The notes beneath the pieces were generated by a model. It was not told where the DNA came from. It made no database searches and saw nothing but the letters and a program-made list of their open reading frames with translations. Position numbers and translations under genes: made by a program. This document shows, in pieces, positions 1-11,605 of a stretch of 64,000 bases of DNA; position 1 is the stretch's first letter, and each line of letters starts with the position of its first letter. Source of the stretch: Drosophila pseudoobscura (Eukaryota; Arthropoda; Insecta; Diptera; Drosophilidae); the NCBI RefSeq assembly GCF_009870125.1, contig NC_046680.1:13411501-13475500 (forward strand), given 5' to 3'.

Positions 1-796
1 AGTCGGTCAATGCCCAGGTAAGCTGATGCCCTACATGAATACCACTACAACGTCATACTCTCCCGTTACCGAGTCGTTTGACACGGCAGATTTTTCTCTT
101 TTTAATATTTAAAACATTAAAACATTAGATCATTGCAAGACGCCACGATCATATTTCATTAGACGTTTGTTTTTAGAACTATAAATACGCCATTTGCACA
201 GTGGCGCCGCCATCTGAAAACGCCAATCACAACATCTTTGCCACATGTATAAAAACTAAACATTTGCAACATTCTTCCGCAACACATACGCGATCACCAA
301 ATTTGCAACATATATGAAAATAATTAAATGATTTATTATATTCTATCTCCACAGATACCCAAGGATAGATGTTGGGTTTAATGGCAGTGCATCCTTTTCG
401 CCACACAACTGCTTGAAGAGCATATACAGTATCCCGAAGAGCAGGAGCCACATCAGCCCCGAATCAACCACACCCAATTCACAAACAATGGACAATTTGC
501 TTGACGGGACAAGGGAGACGGAGAGCCAGCAGGAGCGGGTGCGGGAGCAGGTCCACCAGCATCACAGACGGCATCACCACAAGCACCGGGACAGTCCTGC
601 ATCCGAATCGGAGTTCGCGGTGGCCCAGTCCGAGGGCGAGGCGGAGGCTGAGGAACTCTTGGCAGCGGCGAGCAATACCGAGCCGATGGAACCATCTAAC
701 CATCGGGTGCTCAACCATCACCGCGCCACGCACCATCATAATGGACGCCATCACCATAAGCACCACCACCACTTGATGGCCCACAAGCAGGATTAG
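1..796 (+). CDS. 3' end of an unrecognised gene with a His-rich C-terminal tail
   Basis: Two exons are visible: 1-17, which ends at a GTAAGC donor, and 355-796, which follows a TCTCCACAG acceptor. The phase joins cleanly (AG + A gives Arg). The last exon encodes about 147 residues and stops at 794-796. It begins with YPRIDVGFNGSASF, passes a Ser/Pro stretch (SIYSIPKSRSHISPES), a Gln/Glu-rich segment and an acidic Ala/Glu segment, and ends in His/Arg clusters (HHRRHHHKH, GRHHHKHHHH). No transmembrane segment or known domain is visible. The composition suggests a disordered, probably cytoplasmic tail of a longer protein whose body lies left of the window. The His runs could bind metal or only be low complexity. 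I do not recognise the family. Confidence 0.75.
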
Positions 797-3409
797 ATCG
801 GCTGGTAGACCCATATCATAGCACGCACATATTCTGTCTCTCCCCTCCCCCTCCCATACGTACCCATACCCATAAATATGATGGTCTTATTGTTTAATTT
901 AATTTTTTTTTGTTTTCTGTTTGTATCTTTAGGGCCAGTTGACTTAACTAGTTTTTAGTTCGTCGGTTTCCTAACCCAAGCCACCATGCACGTGCCCGTG
1001 CACGGCGTTGTTTTAATTATAATTTTTTAAAATTCGTTTTAAGTTAAACAAATTTTTGGTCGAAATTTGTATTATTAATGGATTAAATCTCTCTTATATT
1101 AGGAGTCTGTGATTTAGATGTGGTTGAATTTATGAATTTTTTGATACAATTGAATTATATACAAAAACAAATTGTTGGAAACACAAGAAAACATTTTATA
1201 CGAATATACTTATTAAATACAATTAGACTTGCCCTTGCCTTAGGCCAGAACGTAGACTAAATTAATCGATGCCTTATCAGAGCACTACAACACTAAACTT
1301 CTGCACAATCCGCTCAAAAGCGAAAACCACACCACACCCCAGAAGCCCTGCTCTAAATCTCAATTAAATCTCTATTTGTAACCCACAAAAGGTTTTCTGT
1401 TCATTTTGCTTTTAAGATTTCATAAGAAACTGTTACTTGAATTTGAGCACATTCTCATTAAGTCAAACAGCTATTCAATGCGTAATCCTCCATACCATAC
1501 AATACCATACCATACATATTGATCATCAGTAACTAAGTACATTTGTAAATCTATAAAAAAAAAACCTCTAATACAATATAAAAATATACATATATTTAAA
1601 AGTCAAATATTTTGAATTACTTATCAGGTTTCAGAAGAGATATGATGCGGGTAGACAAGAAACTGTAACGTAGCGAACCATTATCCTCATCTATACCTCG
1701 CTGAGCTACTGGATCAGATAAAGGGGCTCGTGTTGGACGATAAGATATGTTTCCTTTCGTGCGAATTCCGATTAGATAGAGCTACTTCAACTTTGCACTT
1801 AGCGATGTTAAGCATTCTGCCTATTTATGGCACCCAGCGGTTAGCCCATCAATTGTAACATCTCCTCAATCGCTACTACCTTGGCAAACCAACTATACAT
1901 CGACGTATCGCAATCTGAATCAGATGCCCAAAACGTCATCGTTATCGCAAGCAATCTGTGTGGAGTTATATGACCGTACAGCCAACGGTCGTTTGAATTC
2001 AACAACCACCTGATAAAACAATAAAGCTGTCAACTGCAAGGCCTATTCAAAGCTACACTGCTACGATCGCACGAGTAGTAATTTAAATCAGTTTGGGAAT
2101 ACCAGGCAGTGGGAGCGCTTCAGCTGCTACAATGATTTTTAAAGTGTATGGCCAAAAAAAACAGTTACGACTGTTAAATACCGCAGCTGAGCTACGGGGA
2201 AAAACAAGGCTCATTAGCTGACTAAATTTGTGTATAATTTTATATATGTACGAGTATACACCCTTCCTTCCTGTTTCGGAACGCAGTCTTGTCTTTTATG
2301 GTTTGAAATTGCGTGAAGTGAAGTACCAATGCAGATTAGTTAATCGCAAATAGTCTTTCCGCCTGTTATAATCTACATACATACATCCATAAGTGTATTT
2401 GTATGAAACTGATATACTCGCCCCCTCGTGCGGGTGCTGCTCATTAAAGTACGTTTTTTAAGAGCCCTAATGGGGTTGAGAGAACTTAGTCTGGCCGCGA
2501 CTTTCGATCGAGAACAATGGTAGTGCAGAGCAGCTAGCAGAGTTTGCCGAAATCCGCTAAGCCAAGCAAATAAATGCACTAATCATTCATCAGTATTCGG
2601 CCAGTACGCATCGTTTTAACGACTTTGAAAACTAGTTTGAGCATAAATTAAATACAAACAAACACGAAAACAACAACAGAATAAAGGTGAATTAACTCGC
2701 GTAAAACGAATGCTGTACATATGTATGTACATATGTAGGGAGATTTTTAACTTTTATTTATACAACTGATTCGAGGAGTGTATCTGTTGTGGTTTCAGCT
2801 TTTAGCTTGATTTTCTCGAGTGTTTAATAAATGCAATTTCTTTTCCTTACAACCGGGATAAACCATAACTATATTGTGCGAGCAATGCGATTATAAATTA
2901 GTGTTCGATTATCTTTCACGAGTTCTTCTTAAAGGAATTTAGATACTGCTATCACCAATGAATCACCGACCTTCAAGTTAAACGCCGCCAAATTGAACGA
3001 CCACACGACCGGGCTAAGCCATAAAATCTATAGTTCATAATTTCTATATACTCGTACTATATCACGCATGACAGCTGAAGTGGCATATTTACGGCAAAAT
3101 GATACGAGTATTACTTGCCCTTAACCTTAACACAGGTCTGTTAGCTAGTGCTGAAGTGTCCAACCAGGATAAGTTTTAGAAACGCGTTGGCAACCAGCCA
3201 ACCAGCCCCCAAGTGGTGGACAGGTCCACGCGAAGCTATGGAACTCGATTGCCTGACTTATCGCCCGATCCTCGAGTGTGGCTATCCCATTGTGATTTGA
3301 TGGGACACAATCGCCACAATTCATGAGGCTAAAATACTGATACAGATTATACAAGATTACTGTGTCGTAAATTGTCCAATAACCACTCGGGGGGGATTTT
3401 TCATTGCAG
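797..3409. other. 2.6 kb intergenic region, AT-rich
   Basis: No ORF here looks coding. The left part is presumably the 3' UTR of the gene ending at 796. The right part must hold the promoter and a non-coding first exon of the first CNT gene, because the first coding exon at 3410 is preceded by an acceptor (TTTTTCATTGCAG). A short inverted repeat around a CACGTG-like core lies near 990-1003. I saw no RNA gene or transposon. Confidence 0.5.
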
Positions 3410-5602
3410 ATGACAACGGATACGGCGAAGGGCGTCATAAACAATGGCTACGAACTGGATCATGTAAGTATAGATACCTCCCCACAAGCATTGATTGATC
3501 ATATTTGCATTCATCTTTGCAGAGGGAACTGGAGATACCAAATTCGGAACCATTCAAGGAAATTCCACGCGAAGACCGTAACTTGCCGCAACAGGGAGAA
3601 GATGGAAAGGGATTCTTCTACAACAATCCGAAAATGGGACGCATCGTGAAGATTTCAGTATACATTCTATTACACGTTGTGGTCGTGGGCTACTTCTCGT
3701 ATGCCACTTATCACTATAATGACATCAGTAAGTACGAGTGTATCACTCACAATCATTATAATGTATCATTCTATCCGTTTTATTTTTTATTATTAGCTAA
3801 TTACGAGTGCAATTGGAGCTCAGATAATCCTCTTTGTGGCATCAATTTCTGCTCTGGCTATGGTATGCTCTTACTCCTGCTGGTATTCGTGTACTTTGGT
3901 CTGTTCTACTACTTTATATTCAAGCCCAAAGTGGGAATCTGGCTACACAGGGAGTACCTAAAGCCGGCTGCCCAAAAGTGGCACAACTTTAGCAGAACCA
4001 GGTACGAGTCTTTGATTATTTCACTATCGATCACATGTCGGATAAGATAATCGTGTACTTCGCAGAGCTGTCTCGCTGGCCAGCATAGCCTTGTTACTGG
4101 TCTTCCTAGCCATCTTCCTGTACTTCGAGACTAAGGACGAACCGCAGAAGCTGGTGTCGATGGTAGCCCCCTGCTTCTTCATCCTGTGTGGCTATTGCTT
4201 TTCCACAAAACGCAGTGCTATCAAGTGGCGCGTAGTGATCACAGGAATCACGTGCCAATTCCTGCTGGGCATAATCTGCATTCGCTGGGAGGTGGGACGC
4301 AATATCTTCGATTGTCTGGGCAAGAAAGTCGCAACGTTCCTCGACTACGCCAAAGATGGGGCCCAGTTTGTCTTCGGCGACTTCCTGATTCAAACCGAAG
4401 TCTTTGCCTTCGCCATTCTTCCCGTGATTTTCTTCTTCAGCTTTTTCATCTCCATTTTGTACTACATGGGCGCTATGCAGTGGGTGGTGGTCAAGCTGGG
4501 TTGGATACTGCAGCAGTTACTTGGCACAACCGTCTGCGAAAGCGTGACCGCCGCGGCTAACATCTTCCTGGGCATGTCCGAGAGTCCCCTGCTCATCCGG
4601 CCCTATATCAACAAGCTGACTAAGAGTGAAATACACAGCATAATGGTCTCCGGATTTGCGACAGTCTCCGGCACAGTGCTGGCTGCCTATTTGTCCTTCG
4701 GGGCATCTGCGGCGCATTTAATTACCTCCTCAGTAATGGCTGCCCCAGCCACTCTGGCAATCTCCAAACTCTATATGCCGGAGACCGAAGAGAGTCAGAC
4801 CACATCGGAGTCCATTGAGCTGGAGAAATCGTAGGTCAATGAATTATCCAGTGTGACAATCAAGTTTGAATATTTTCCCATACAGCCAGGACTCGTCCTT
4901 ACTCGATGCTGCGTCCAGCGGTGCCAGCAATGCCGTGCCCATTGTCCTGGGTATCATTGCCAATATCGTGGCTTTTGTAGCCTTCGTCGCCTTCCTCAAC
5001 GGCATAGTCAATTGGCTTGGATATCTGGTGGGCGTCGATGATATCGACTTTGAGTGGATATTCTCAAAGCTGTTCATTCCGCTCGTCTGGGCCATGGGCG
5101 TGCCGAGCCAGGACTGTAATCTCGTTGCTAAGGTCGTGGCCACAAAGACTATAATCAACGAGTTTGTGGCCTACGAACGACTGGGCGCATACATAGTAGC
5201 GGGCGACATCACAGTAAGCCTTGAATATCATATGGGGTCATCATTCACTAATCCTCAATGAATTTTAGGCTCGCAGCGGAGGAATCGCCACGTTTGCCAT
5301 CTGCGGCTTTGCCAATCCCAGCTCCCTGGGCATCCTCATTGGCTCTCTGAGTGTCATGGCCCCGCATCGACGCTCAACCATCACCGCGGTGGCCTTCAGA
5401 GCCTTTGTCGTGGGCAGCATTGTGTGCTTTGTGTCGGCCAGTTTTGCAGGTCAGCTTACTAGATTAACCATAGAAGAATTTATGATTATTCAATGTCCTT
5501 TCAACTTTTCTTTCAGGCATACTTCTACAAGAAGGCGACGAAAGAGCGAACTACGACAGGATCATACAGAAATTGGCTAGCAGAAATGCCACGCACGTCT
5601 AG
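3410..5602 (+). CDS. CNT: Concentrative nucleoside transporter (CNT/SLC28), first tandem copy
   Basis: Exons 3410-3463, 3523-3727, 3797-4001, 4066-4830, 4886-5213, 5269-5449 and 5517-5602 join in phase to 607 residues. CNT proteins are Na+-coupled plasma-membrane importers of nucleosides. Visible family hallmarks: an N-terminal membrane segment (VKISVYILLHVVVVGYFSY), several more hydrophobic spans, the core signature TTVCESVTAAANIFLGMSES near residue 310 followed by SPLLIRPYI, the motif INEFVAYERL, and the C-terminal block FAICGFANPSSLGILIGSL with MAPHRRS. The length fits the family (about 600-690). The start is the first ATG after an acceptor, so a 5' non-coding exon lies upstream. It sits 290 bases before a paralogue on the same strand. 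An AATAAA at 5657-5662 fits its 3' end. Confidence 0.93.
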
Positions 5603-5656
5603 GAATACACAGGTTTAAATCTTAAATCTTTATAGGCAGCTTATCATCTTAAGAAT

Positions 5657-5662
5657 AATAAA
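5657..5662 (+). terminator. Polyadenylation signal of the first CNT gene
   Basis: AATAAA 55 bases after the stop codon, followed by an A-run. Confidence 0.55.
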
Positions 5663-5893
5663 AAAAAACCTGTTATTTATTAAACCAAATCAACAAACGT
5701 CGATATGGGAGGGTTTCTATTATCCATTAAAAAACCGGTTGAGTAGCAATGTGAGGACGGTCATCATAATTTTATAAGTTTTCCGGACGATCAGGTAATC
5801 CTGACGTATTATATCATAATATAATGAACAGAGTATATATATAATTTGAAACCTATATTTCATAAAAAAATTCATAAGATTCAAACATAAACC

Positions 5894-8021
5894 ATGGAAC
5901 CACTAGAGGACGAAGAAGTACCCTCGAAAAAGAGAAAAATTCTTCTTCTTTTGCTCCATATACTTTTTCACATTCTGTGGATTTCATATTTCATAGCCGC
6001 TACAGTGGTTTATATCACTTATGGTAGGTGTTGTAATTTATTTGATGCTTGATTTATGGTACGAAATGATCACGTCCAGACAGGAAAACCGACAAATGTA
6101 TTGATCCGAGCAGTTCAGACGAACCGTCTTCGGAAAACAGTACGAACCTAAATGCAACCGATTCGAGTGACGTTAATTCAGAAAATGATAAATTTAAACC
6201 GTTCATACTATGCAAAATGAATTGGTGCCATGGCTACGGGTTCCTCATATTTTGCTTTGTAGTTTTCTATATACTTTGGCTATACTACTGGGTCTTCAAG
6301 CCTTTTATAGGACAAAAATTGTATGACACAAGGATCGATCCGGCAATTGACAATTGGATAGAATTCAGTCGCCGCAAGTGAGTGTACGAACAACGAATGT
6401 TTTATTTGCTCCTAGTTGTTCCTTCCTTCCTAACCTGACAAACCACCGGATAGGATAATCTCTATTATAATGCTGCTTTTTGTTACCGTCCTTGCTGTGG
6501 CCTACTTGCTATTCGAATGCCGCGATGACTCGAGAAAAATGGTGGGACTTGCTGGACCGGTAGTTTTCATACTCATAGGATTCGCTGCATCAAAGCACCA
6601 CAAGGACATTCCATGGAGGATCGTTACGCATGGTCTCCTGGGACAACTGTTGTTGGGCATTGTTTGCATCCGCTTGGCCTTTGGTCGAGACTTGTTTGAC
6701 TGCGCTGGCGAGAAAGTCACTATTTTCCTTAGATTTGCCGATCACGGAGCCCGCTTCGTCTATGGTGATCGCATTTGCGACGAGTTTGTGTTCGCCTTTG
6801 CCATACTGGCGGTGATATTCTTCTTCAGCGTGGTCACCTCCTGCCTGTACTATCTCGGCGTGATGCAGTTCTTTCTGGGTGCGTTTGGGTTCATGCTGCA
6901 GTCCATGGTCGGTACTACAGTCTGCGAGAGCGTCAATGCGGCCGGCAATGTTTTCCTGGGCATGTCAGAGAGTCCCCTACTCATTCGGCCGTACATCGAT
7001 ATACTCACAAAGAGTGAGCTGCATACAATCTGCACCTCAGGCTATGCCACAGTCGCAGGAACAGTACTGGGTGCGTATATTTCGTTTGGCGCGTCGCCGG
7101 CACATCTCATCACGGCCAGTGTGATGGCGGCTCCGGCCTCGCTGGCGTTCTCCAAGCTCTTCTACCCGGAGACGGAGGAGTCCCAAACAAGATCTGAAAA
7201 TATCCAGCTGGAGAAATCGTAAGTTTTATTTTTATCTAACAACATCAAACATGAACATCCATCGTCGTCTGCAGATCGGAGACTTCCATCTTGGATGCAG
7301 CAACCAGCGGCGCTGCAGCCGCTATGATGATTGTCCTGGGTATTGTCTCGAACATTATTGCCTTTCTTGCCATTCTTTACTTCTTCAGTGCCACCACCGA
7401 GTGGATATTCGAGATGCTTGGCCTGAATGACGTCAGTTTGCTGTATCTGCTCAGTAAGATGTTCATCCCACTGGTTTTCATCATGGGTGTGCCGTACTAT
7501 GACTGTGAGAAAATTGGACTTGTGGTGGCCGAGAAGACGTTCATCAATGAGTTCGTGGGCTACAAGCACCTGGGCGAATTTATCAAAGGCAACAAAGTTG
7601 ATGTAACACCATTGTTTACTCTCACCATTTGACAGTATTGATCTTTTTCTGTGTCTATGCTTGCAGCATCGGAGCGCTGCAATCGGCACATTCGCCCTCT
7701 GCGGCTTCGCCAATCCGGGCTCCCTGGGCATCCTAATAGCAGCTTTGAGCGCCATGTCTCCATCCAGACGCTCGGATATAACGAAAGTAGCGGTGCGTGC
7801 CTTCTTTGCTGGCAGTTTTGTCAGCTATACATCGGCATCAATTGCGGGTAAGTTTGCATTCGTCACAAACATTGTCAGGATGATGCCATGCAGAAACATT
7901 CACTTTATTAGGTATTCTCCTTCAAAAACGTGACATGGATACTATAAACAAGAGATTCGAAGTCTATACCGGCTCCCACATGGACGACGATCGTGCGGAT
8001 CATATTATGATGAATATTTAG
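5894..8021 (+). CDS. CNT: Concentrative nucleoside transporter (CNT/SLC28), second tandem copy
   Basis: Exons 5894-6023, 6080-6377, 6454-7218, 7275-7602, 7667-7847 and 7912-8021 give 603 residues. The 765-, 328- and 181-base exons match its neighbour exactly in length and phase, so the pair arose by tandem duplication. It carries the same signature (TTVCESVNAAGNVFLGMSES near residue 298, then SPLLIRPYI), INEFVGYKHL and FALCGFANPGSLGILI. The N-terminus differs: a short basic segment (PSKKRKI) before the first membrane span, and a Ser/Asn/Asp-rich loop coded at 6100-6190. The donor at 7603 (GTAACA) was preferred to GTTGAT at 7597 because it keeps the exon length equal to the paralogue. The start has a good context (AAACCATGG). 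The stop lies 19 bases from the stop of the convergent gene. Confidence 0.92.
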
Positions 8022-8040
8022 AAATCTCAATGTTCGAAGA

Positions 8041-10855
8041 CTACTTATTCGAATTTTCAACAATACAATCTACTCTTTTCAGAATGTTACACAAGCTGTC
8101 GATGACTTTTTTTACCTGCTCTTTATCCGCAGCATCCAGACCGACTGCACTCTGAACCAGCTGTAGGGAACTGTCATGGAGTTCCCTTATTATTTCCTTG
8201 GGTGTGCTCTCAGCCCGCTTACGCTTCAGACACTGCACTTTACAGACGTGCTCCGTATCGCGCTTATAGCTCGATTTAGTCAGCAATTTACACTGTCTGT
8301 CCGCTGCGGTGGTCCCAGGCGATGGTTTCTGCTGCACTGCTTCCAACAGGGGTAGCACTATTTTATCTATGGCGTGGCGTGCGCTGAATGCCCTCAGCTG
8401 TGCATCATCGCTGCCCTTGCAGGCATGTAGAAACTTCTGGATATGCCAGTTGCAGTGTCCGACAACAGGAGCCAGTCCCCGTAATAGTTGCAGCTGTGCG
8501 GATGGGCTAGTATGGCCCACCAGCTGGAAATATACACTGGTGAATGTATCGCACTTTGCGTCCTTGAGTAGCTCCCTGACGAATTCATATCTCTGTTGAA
8601 GCCATTTTGAAAGATCCGTCTTCTTTTGGTGCGCCAATAGCTCCATAATAGCAACCTGTTGGTAAACCAAACTTCAGAAACCCTTATATTCCTTTCGACT
8701 CTACTCACCACTTCATAGTACAGCTCTATTTTACTTTGTGCACCATTGCCTATGAGCTGCAACCGCTCCAGTAGAGTTTCCCCATATCTGTTATTTACAG
8801 GTGCAACAGCACGGAGATACCGAAAATTCTGAGCAGTAAATGATGGAGGCTCATGTTTTCCGATGCCATGGAAATACTTAAGGAAGCGCTGCACATGCCA
8901 CTGAGTCGGGCTATGTGAGAACATCGCATACGAGTTGTTGCACTCTTTCCAGTAATTAGTAGCCTGGATTAGCGTGTTTATGTTCCAGCCAGGATTTGCC
9001 TCAACCAACCTGTAATGTGGGTATGGCATTAGTTGCATAAAAGGGGAATCAAAAGGGGAATACAACCGAAACGAGAGCATTAGTATATCTGCACAGACTT
9101 GTGATGTGACGGGATCCTCTTGAAACACACCAGTGCAAAAGTAGTTGTCGAATTCCTCACATTCTGCCAAGTACATTAGGCTGGCAAAGGCTTCAATTGC
9201 TCGTTCGTAATGGTCAGCGTTGACAAAATGAGAGGCGTCTGACAAGAAAATTAACATAATAAATTAAAAATAAAAAATAAATTAAACATAATCTGACATA
9301 AAGTTTTGTACCACACTTAACATACCTCTAAATATGTATTCAAATATTTTCTGCAATGTTTGACAGGTATAAGGCGTCAGAGCTGCATTGTCTACTGTGA
9401 CAACACCTACAAAATCAAAGCAAATATCAAAAAAGTAATTTTCTGCTTCCTCTGGGTCGATAAGTAAAGAAACAAGTCGCTAAAATGTAGGCATTCGATT
9501 ATCACACATCACAATTAAGTATGGTGTCAACATACCTTTTGAAAGTCCTCCAATGGATAGGCCATCTCAAAGATTTTCAGTAAGCCCGGTCGTATATATT
9601 TAGATATAAGTAATGAAATATTTTCGCCAAGATCTTGAGTCCTAAAATATACATGATAAAATTCAAGAAAAGCGTAGAATTTGACCAACCTACGATGAGC
9701 CACTCATTAGCAAATCAATAAGGGCTTCCGAAATAGATTCGTCAACATGCTTCCACTTAGTCTTTACAAGTTCATACAGCATTAATAAATATGTGTGCGT
9801 TACTCGCAGATACTCTTCCACCTTTTCCAAGGGCACAGTTAGTGCATCCTATGAAAGAAAAGCCTACTTTTAGAGCTTGTAACTAATTGAATGTTCTTAT
9901 GAGTGCTTACTTTCTTTTGGATTGTTTCCATTTGGTTGAGAACCGTGTCGCACAGATGCAAGACTGTTTCCTTGAGCCAATCCGGCATAGTCCCAGCTTC
10001 CCATTGGCCACGATCAACATTTTGCATGTAGTGCAGGCAAATATAGGTCATCGTTTCGCTTGTTTTTATAAATGCCTGCAGATGGGTTATCTTAGCACTT
10101 AGGAAACCAGAAATTTCGTTCATCTGTTGGATCACTGTCAAATAAAGCCTGAAGAGTGAGCTGTCGCGTTGAAACTGCGACAATAACTTACGGGGTGTTA
10201 TGCGCGCATTCACTTTCCTTGCACTGGCGGTGGTGTCTGTCAGCATGGAAAGCACAGCTAAGTGTAGGCCGATGGCATTTGGAACATGTTCCTTTAGGAC
10301 ATTGCGCTTGGAGCTACTTTCACTGGAGGGAAATTCCACATTTTATCATCTTGTAAATGAAACAGAGTCGCCAACTCACCTTTCACTAAGATAGCCGTGC
10401 ACAATGGAAAATAGGAAATAGGCGGCAGCGTGTACTAGACGTTCACCCGCCTTCAGCAACGGTTCCTTGGACGCTGTTGTAAATTTCAGAGCCTCCGTAA
10501 GTACGGTGATCAGATCGCTGCAATCGACATCAGTCGACGATTTCTGTAAGACTGAAGACTTAAACATTTTTTTTGGATAGTAGTCCATGCACTCACTTAC
10601 CATCATCTGAAACCAATCGCACATTTGTTTAAACGCAGTGACGCAGCGAGCCGCTTCATCAATATATGCCCTGAGGACTTTTTTAAGCCATAGTGTCAAC
10701 ACATCCACAGTCTTGACGGTGTTATTCCTTATGCATTCGCTGCAGCTTTTTAACGCCGACGCAATATCGATAAGGATAACAATATCTTTTTGGTCTATGC
10801 TCTGTAGCTCACGGAATGCAACCAATGTTCCCTGTTCTCCCGAATTTTCAGCCAT
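8041..10855 (-). CDS. Unrecognised 815-residue helical protein
   Basis: Seven exons read on the minus strand: 10380-10855, 9911-10322, 9694-9848, 9536-9641, 9326-9479, 8709-9238 and 8041-8655. All phases agree and give 815 residues. The start (CGACGAAATGG) is the first ATG in the open frame. The protein is Leu- and helix-rich throughout, with no membrane segment, signal peptide or catalytic motif I can name. Amphipathic helices such as LTLWLKKVLRAYIDEAARC suggest an alpha-solenoid or scaffold. The C-terminal 100 residues are basic (CLKRKRAEST). It is divergent from Dbp45A, 750 bases away. A TTTATT (AATAAA on the minus strand) near 7904 would place its 3' UTR inside the last intron and exon of the second CNT gene. 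I cannot assign a function. Confidence 0.8.
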
Positions 10856-11356
10856 TTCGTCGAATTTTAATATTATTTTAGTTTTCGGTACCGATTGGCG
10901 CCAAAAATCACTCGATAACAAATCGAATATAACAGAAATGTATTAACGCAACCGAAAAATAACCTAGTCGATAGGCAGGCTTTATTGGAATTCTGCATCG
11001 CTGCAACATATTTATACTTTTCGTAGTATTTTCTAGTATTTTTGAAGACGCGTTATGGACTCACCTTCTTGTCCGATGCACCAATGTAGAAATCGTGTAG
11101 AAATGCCCTATACAGCCATGTCAAAAAGTGCATTACGGAGGTTTTTCACACTGGCGCTTCCATGGGGCTTGTATGAAAAAAAACGGCCAAAAAATTCCAA
11201 ACGTACATTTCCCCTTCAGCTGTCACTTTTGGTAATTACATACAAATGTAGTTAACATGTATCAAATGTGTAGTTTAGCGTATAGTTATTATGTAAAATA
11301 ATTAATTCAGTGGACATTTTTGTTGCTTAAACCTCTTTTACAAACAATGCTATAAA

Positions 11357-11580
11357 GATGAGAACTTAAAATAAGCCAATCTTGTAGGAAAATGATTCGT
11401 CAATCGGATAAAACTATGAGTTCAGATCTGGGGGTCCTAGCCCGCTAGTAATATTCAACCGAATATCAAAAACGAGGAATATGATGCACTCCGTCAGTAT
11501 ATTTATGGTATATTTCGGTATATTATTCAGGGTCAGACCGTACATTTTATGGACAAATCCGCAGTCACACTGCTGATCTC
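11357..11580 (+). repeat. Dispersed promoter repeat, copy A (upstream of Dbp45A)
   Basis: It shares ordered blocks with copy B: TTAAAATAAGCCA at 11366-11378, a GAATATCAAAA..CGAGGAATATG block at 11461-11483, a 24-base identity at 11492-11515, and GGTCAGACCGTA at 11531-11542. It also shares an AAATCCGC.GTCACACTG block (about 11555-11572) with copy C. It contains Ohler motif 6 (GGTATATTT) and motif 1 (GTCACACT). It points toward the gene. Confidence 0.7.
11508..11575 (+). promoter_or_regulatory. Dbp45A core promoter: motif 6 and motif 1
   Basis: Two motif 6-like sites (GGTATATTTCGGTATATT, 11508-11525) precede a motif 1 site (CAGTCACACTG, 11562-11572) about 35 bases before the start codon at 11606. 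This is the TATA-less housekeeping promoter type of flies; assigning it to this gene is inference from position. Confidence 0.6.
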
Positions 11581-11605
11581 GCACACGTTGTTTTGTTTAC
11601 AAAAA

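Larger units (their letters stand above)
10856..11605. promoter_or_regulatory. Divergent promoter region between the 815-residue protein gene and Dbp45A
   Basis: 750 bases without a gene. The left part carries a GCATCGCTGC block (10996-11005, Ohler motif 7-like) and GTATTTT-type motif 6 matches (11020-11045), which probably serve the minus-strand gene. The right part from about 11357 is the first copy of the dispersed promoter repeat described separately and ends 30 bases before the Dbp45A start codon. Confidence 0.55.

Noticed and set aside
413-814. Long open frames on both strands over the His-rich exon
   Set aside because: Only the frame that continues through the acceptor at 354 and ends at 796 fits the splice phase; the others are shadows of low-complexity codons.
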